Shown here piece after piece: positions 22,468-25,138 of a stretch of 25,138 bases of DNA; the stretch's first letter is position 1, and each line of letters begins with the position of its first letter. The stretch comes from CAYLLN01 sp036496265. GTDB taxonomy: Bacteria; Planctomycetota; Planctomycetia; Pirellulales; Pirellulaceae. Under the pieces are notes generated by a model that saw nothing but the letters and a program-made list of their open reading frames with translations, ran no database searches and had not been told where the DNA came from. Made by a program: the position numbers and the translations under genes. Location: assembly GCA_036496265.1 (NCBI GenBank), contig DASXLL010000114.1, positions 1 to 25,138 on the forward strand. Direction: 5' to 3'.

Positions 22468-24762
22468 TTACATCCGGCGGTCGGCGCGTGGGGGGCGCTG
22501 CCAGGTGACGCGGTATTCTTGCTCGACATTGCGGAGCGATTGATACCAGCCGTCTTGGCGTTCGCGGCTGGCAAGCATGAGAACGAGCTGGTTGTACCCC
22601 ATCTCGGAGAATTGGGTTTGCAGGCGGGCGTCGTCGGGCTCTTGCGATTTAGCGCGGACGACATAAACGCGAGTATGCGGATGATTAGGAGCTGCACCGG
22701 TTTCACCCGGTTTAAGAGCGAATACGCCCTGCATAAAATCGCGGCCGGCGAGTTCGATTCCTTGGATCGTGTTGTATTCCGGCTGCCCCATGCCGAAGTT
22801 GCCGGAGGTCATCCAAGAGAAGGCCGGCGGCGCGACGATTTTGGTGGGATCGGGGACGGCGTCGGCGAGCGAGCCGGCGGTTTTGGCTTTGTCGGCCAGC
22901 TTTTGAGCGTCGATGAGCGCTAGCTCGAATGCTTTGCGCTTTTTCCAGAAATCGACGATTTGCGGGCGGACTTCTTTCAGCGTTACGTCAGCCGATTTTT
23001 CTTCGGCGGTGCGGAAGTAGATATAATGGACGTCCGTTTCGGTAGAGGGGGCCTCGTCCGGATTGTAAAGCGGCTCATCCTGGCCGAAGGCCATGTCCGC
23101 GAAAGAGAAATACTGAATTTGGCGAAACATCTGCAGCGCCTGCATGTTGATCTGCTGCACTTTTTGGCCGATTTCGTATTTAGCCACTTCGAAACGGTCG
23201 ACCAGCGGCGTTTCGCCGATTGGGAAGCCGTATTTGACGGCCAGTGGGGCAAGGTCGAGATCAGGCGGCGGTTTGAGATCGCTGTTCTTCTTGACGCTTT
23301 TGACGTCGTTGTAGCGGCGGAGGGCTTTGCCGTACTTTTCGACCGCGGTCGTGACTTCGGCAACGGCCTTTTTGCGGGCTTCTTCGGCGATCGGTTGAGC
23401 GAGCTGCGTCAAAATCTGGTCGTGGACCTCGGTGAGCGGCTTGAATTTCGGCTCTTTGACGGGTGGGGTCGTGGCAGGCGCATCGGCTGGCGGCACTGCG
23501 TCAGCCTTTTCGGTCGCCGGTTTATCGGCGTCGGTTTTTTCGGTCGTCGGCTCGGCTGGCTTGGTTTCAGCGGGCTTGGTTTCAGCCGGTTTATCCGCAG
23601 GGGGCGGGTCGTCGCTCAGTTCACAACCGCCTTTGTCATTTGATTTTTCTTCGGGTTTATCGGCTGGCTTGTCGGTTGGTTTTTCTTGCGGCGTTTCCGT
23701 CGCAGGTTTGGCAGCGTCCTTCGTTGCGTCCGGCGGTTGGTTTTCCGTTGATTTTTCGGGCGTCGCTTCGGTCGCATCATTTTTCGTGGGATCGACCGGA
23801 AGCTCCTGAACTTTGTGCAGCCCCTGCGAGATGTCCTTTTGATACGCCTCTTCGATTTGCTCCTCGGTGATTTGCTTCTTGGCCTCTTCGAGGAACGGCG
23901 CGAAGCTCACCTTGAGATACTTGAAGGCCAATTTAACGGGCTTATGAAAGCCGGGCTCGTCCACACTCGGATCGGGGTCGCGATATTTGCCTTCGTCGAA
24001 CAGTTTTTGCGCGTCTTCGTTCGTGGGCTCGTCTTTGATTTCCTTGACGTAGGAGTCGACGTCGATCGGATAAGCTTCGATGGCCAGCTTGCGATTGAGA
24101 CGATTGAACATGTCGAAGGCCTCGGCTGGCGGGACGATTGGCATGCCGATGCCTTGAGAATAGAGGCCGGAGGCCAGCAGTGTGCGGACGTGCTGGGCGC
24201 GGAGCTCGTATGCCAGATGCTCGATGAGCTGGCTAACGGAGATGTTCATGTTCTCGACGACTCGCGAGGCAATCTCGTACCAATCGCCTTGCTTCAACTC
24301 GGGGGAGCTGACTTGAGCCAGGTAGGCGAAGACGGCGTCGTTATCGACGGCGATGCCCATTCGGCGGCCTTCTTCGGCCAGGACCATTGTCTGAACAGCC
24401 GTTTCTTCGGTGCTATCGCCAGGGATGCCGACTTCAAAGCCCTGCCTGGCTTGCTCGAGCGTTAATTGCCGGCCGTTGATCACGGGCCTGCCGCCGCGTT
24501 CGAGCGCCGTTTGAATCACAGCCGAGAGAAAGCGATGGGCAGCGATGTGGCGACGGCGGAGGAGGTCGAGCTCGGAGTCATGCACCTTGCCTTTGACCCA
24601 GGTGACGGCGACCGGGTTTGGATTCTCTGCCGTGCGGCGGGTGCTATTAGCCCAATCCGAAAGGGCGGCCCCAACAACAAATGTGATCATGCACACGATG
24701 GACATCACGACCATGATGAACTTGGCGTTCTTCCGCAAATAGTTCATGTGCCGACTAGACAT
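22468..24762 (-). CDS. Membrane-anchored SurA/PpiD-like periplasmic protein with low-complexity insert
   Basis: A 764-residue protein. An N-terminal anchor helix (about 14-36, after a basic M-N-Y-L-R-K-N-A-K-F) leads into a periplasmic helical region resembling the SurA/PpiD N-terminal chaperone domain: V-T-W-V-K-G-K-V-H-D-S-E-L-D-L-L-R and M-V-L-A-E-E-G-R-R-M-G-I. Residues about 320-435 are a Pro/Lys/Thr/Glu/Ala low-complexity stretch with repeats such as P-A-E-T-K. The last 320 residues are helical again and end with a beta segment reading H-T-R-V-Y-V-V-R-A-K-S. I cannot find a parvulin active-site motif, so isomerase activity is doubtful and chaperoning more likely. The ATG has GGAAGGG 4 nt upstream. 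It converges on truB. Confidence 0.75.
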   Translation of the reverse strand: MSSRHMNYLRKNAKFIMVVMSIVCMITFVVGAALSDWANSTRRTAENPNPVAVTWVKGKVHDSELDLLRRRHIAAHRFLSAVIQTALERGGRPVINGRQLTLEQARQGFEVGIPGDSTEETAVQTMVLAEEGRRMGIAVDNDAVFAYLAQVSSPELKQGDWYEIASRVVENMNISVSQLIEHLAYELRAQHVRTLLASGLYSQGIGMPIVPPAEAFDMFNRLNRKLAIEAYPIDVDSYVKEIKDEPTNEDAQKLFDEGKYRDPDPSVDEPGFHKPVKLAFKYLKVSFAPFLEEAKKQITEEQIEEAYQKDISQGLHKVQELPVDPTKNDATEATPEKSTENQPPDATKDAAKPATETPQEKPTDKPADKPEEKSNDKGGCELSDDPPPADKPAETKPAETKPAEPTTEKTDADKPATEKADAVPPADAPATTPPVKEPKFKPLTEVHDQILTQLAQPIAEEARKKAVAEVTTAVEKYGKALRRYNDVKSVKKNSDLKPPPDLDLAPLAVKYGFPIGETPLVDRFEVAKYEIGQKVQQINMQALQMFRQIQYFSFADMAFGQDEPLYNPDEAPSTETDVHYIYFRTAEEKSADVTLKEVRPQIVDFWKKRKAFELALIDAQKLADKAKTAGSLADAVPDPTKIVAPPAFSWMTSGNFGMGQPEYNTIQGIELAGRDFMQGVFALKPGETGAAPNHPHTRVYVVRAKSQEPDDARLQTQFSEMGYNQLVLMLASRERQDGWYQSLRNVEQEYRVTWQRPPRADRRM

Positions 24763-25138
24763 AATTCCCTTCCTTTGGCCACCCTTCCTTTAGGTGGGCT
24801 CTTCAAGCAGACTGAGGCGCTACGGTTGACACGACTGCCACCAGCCGCTTATTCATTTGGCGTAGCGATTCTCCCGCACAGTGCGTTAGACAAGCTGCGC
24901 AGATTGTAGGGGCAAGCGACGTAAATTCAATCCCAATCAGGACGTGCGGCGATTTGCCAGCGGGTCAGGCGACGTTCAAAATTGGCCAGACGAGGGACCT
25001 GTAAGTGGGGACCGCCGGCTGGAAAATCGGATCGCAAGCGATTTTTTGGTGCGGCGAAATGGCGGTGCAACGGCAAACGGAAGGGGTCGGGAGTCGATTG
25101 CGGTTCAGGTTATCAATATGGAAAACGGTCACCGCAAT
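24763..25138. other. Window end, no supportable gene
   Basis: A plus-strand frame is open from 24890 to the edge, with a possible GTG at 24944, and another begins with ATG 25059. Neither has a ribosome site or family motif, and one minus-strand frame is also open over 25138-24970, so none is called. At 25023-25046 arms AAATCG and CGATTT with T6 form a weak terminator-like hairpin on the plus strand. Confidence 0.4.

Noticed and set aside
24890..25138. Open plus-strand frames reaching the window edge
   Set aside because: Open frames of this length occur by chance at this GC content; a minus-strand frame is open too, and no start with a ribosome site is visible.

Overview
The window looks like a piece of a planctomycete chromosome, most likely from the Pirellulales. 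It has two DUF1559 prepilin-like proteins with the H-X9-DG tail, each beside a small carboxypeptidase-regulatory-like lipoprotein. It also has a fused MFS/spermidine-synthase-like protein, a membrane Ser/Thr kinase, a RedB-type thiol protein, and moderately high GC with loosely packed genes. No rRNA, tRNA, CRISPR array, transposase or phage gene is visible. The organism is inferred from gene content only.

Layout: (1) 1-3.6 kb, minus strand: the 5' end of a MoeB/ThiF-type adenylyltransferase, a small four-helix-bundle (S23/Avd-like) gene bracketed by inverted arrays of a 7-nt repeat, and a 934-aa membrane protein ending in a spermidine-synthase-like domain with an EF-hand-like pair in a soluble loop. 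(2) 3.7-7.4 kb, minus: a Cache-sensor Ser/Thr kinase, a sulfotransferase and a BON-domain protein. (3) 7.4-9.1 kb, minus: a P-II signal protein with a good sigma-54-type promoter upstream, and an agmatine-deiminase-family enzyme. (4) 9.6-14.1 kb, minus: a three-gene signalling operon in transcription order of RedB-like thiol protein, hybrid histidine kinase (PAS-HisKA-HATPase-REC-HPt), and HD-GYP response regulator. (5) 14.4-16.7 kb, minus: a FabH-like ketoacyl synthase behind a small helical protein, and a single-domain response regulator with its own intrinsic terminator. (6) 16.8-19.5 kb, plus: a PhyH-type dioxygenase, a DUF1559 protein and a lipoprotein. (7) 19.6-21.2 kb, minus: a second lipoprotein and DUF1559 protein, so the two modules converge on a pair of hairpins. 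(8) 21.4-24.8 kb: truB (plus) converging on a PpiD/SurA-like membrane-anchored protein (minus), with an inverted heptad-repeat structure between them. The last 376 bases hold no gene I can support.

The most unusual signal is the 7-nt-period repeat DNA. It appears at three intergenic places with three different unit sequences. Two of the places are arranged as inverted arms, and one pair of arms tightly encloses a four-helix-bundle gene of the family also found in 23S rRNA intervening sequences and as the Avd accessory of diversity-generating retroelements. No reverse transcriptase or rRNA is present here, so this looks like a stand-alone repeat-plus-gene cassette.
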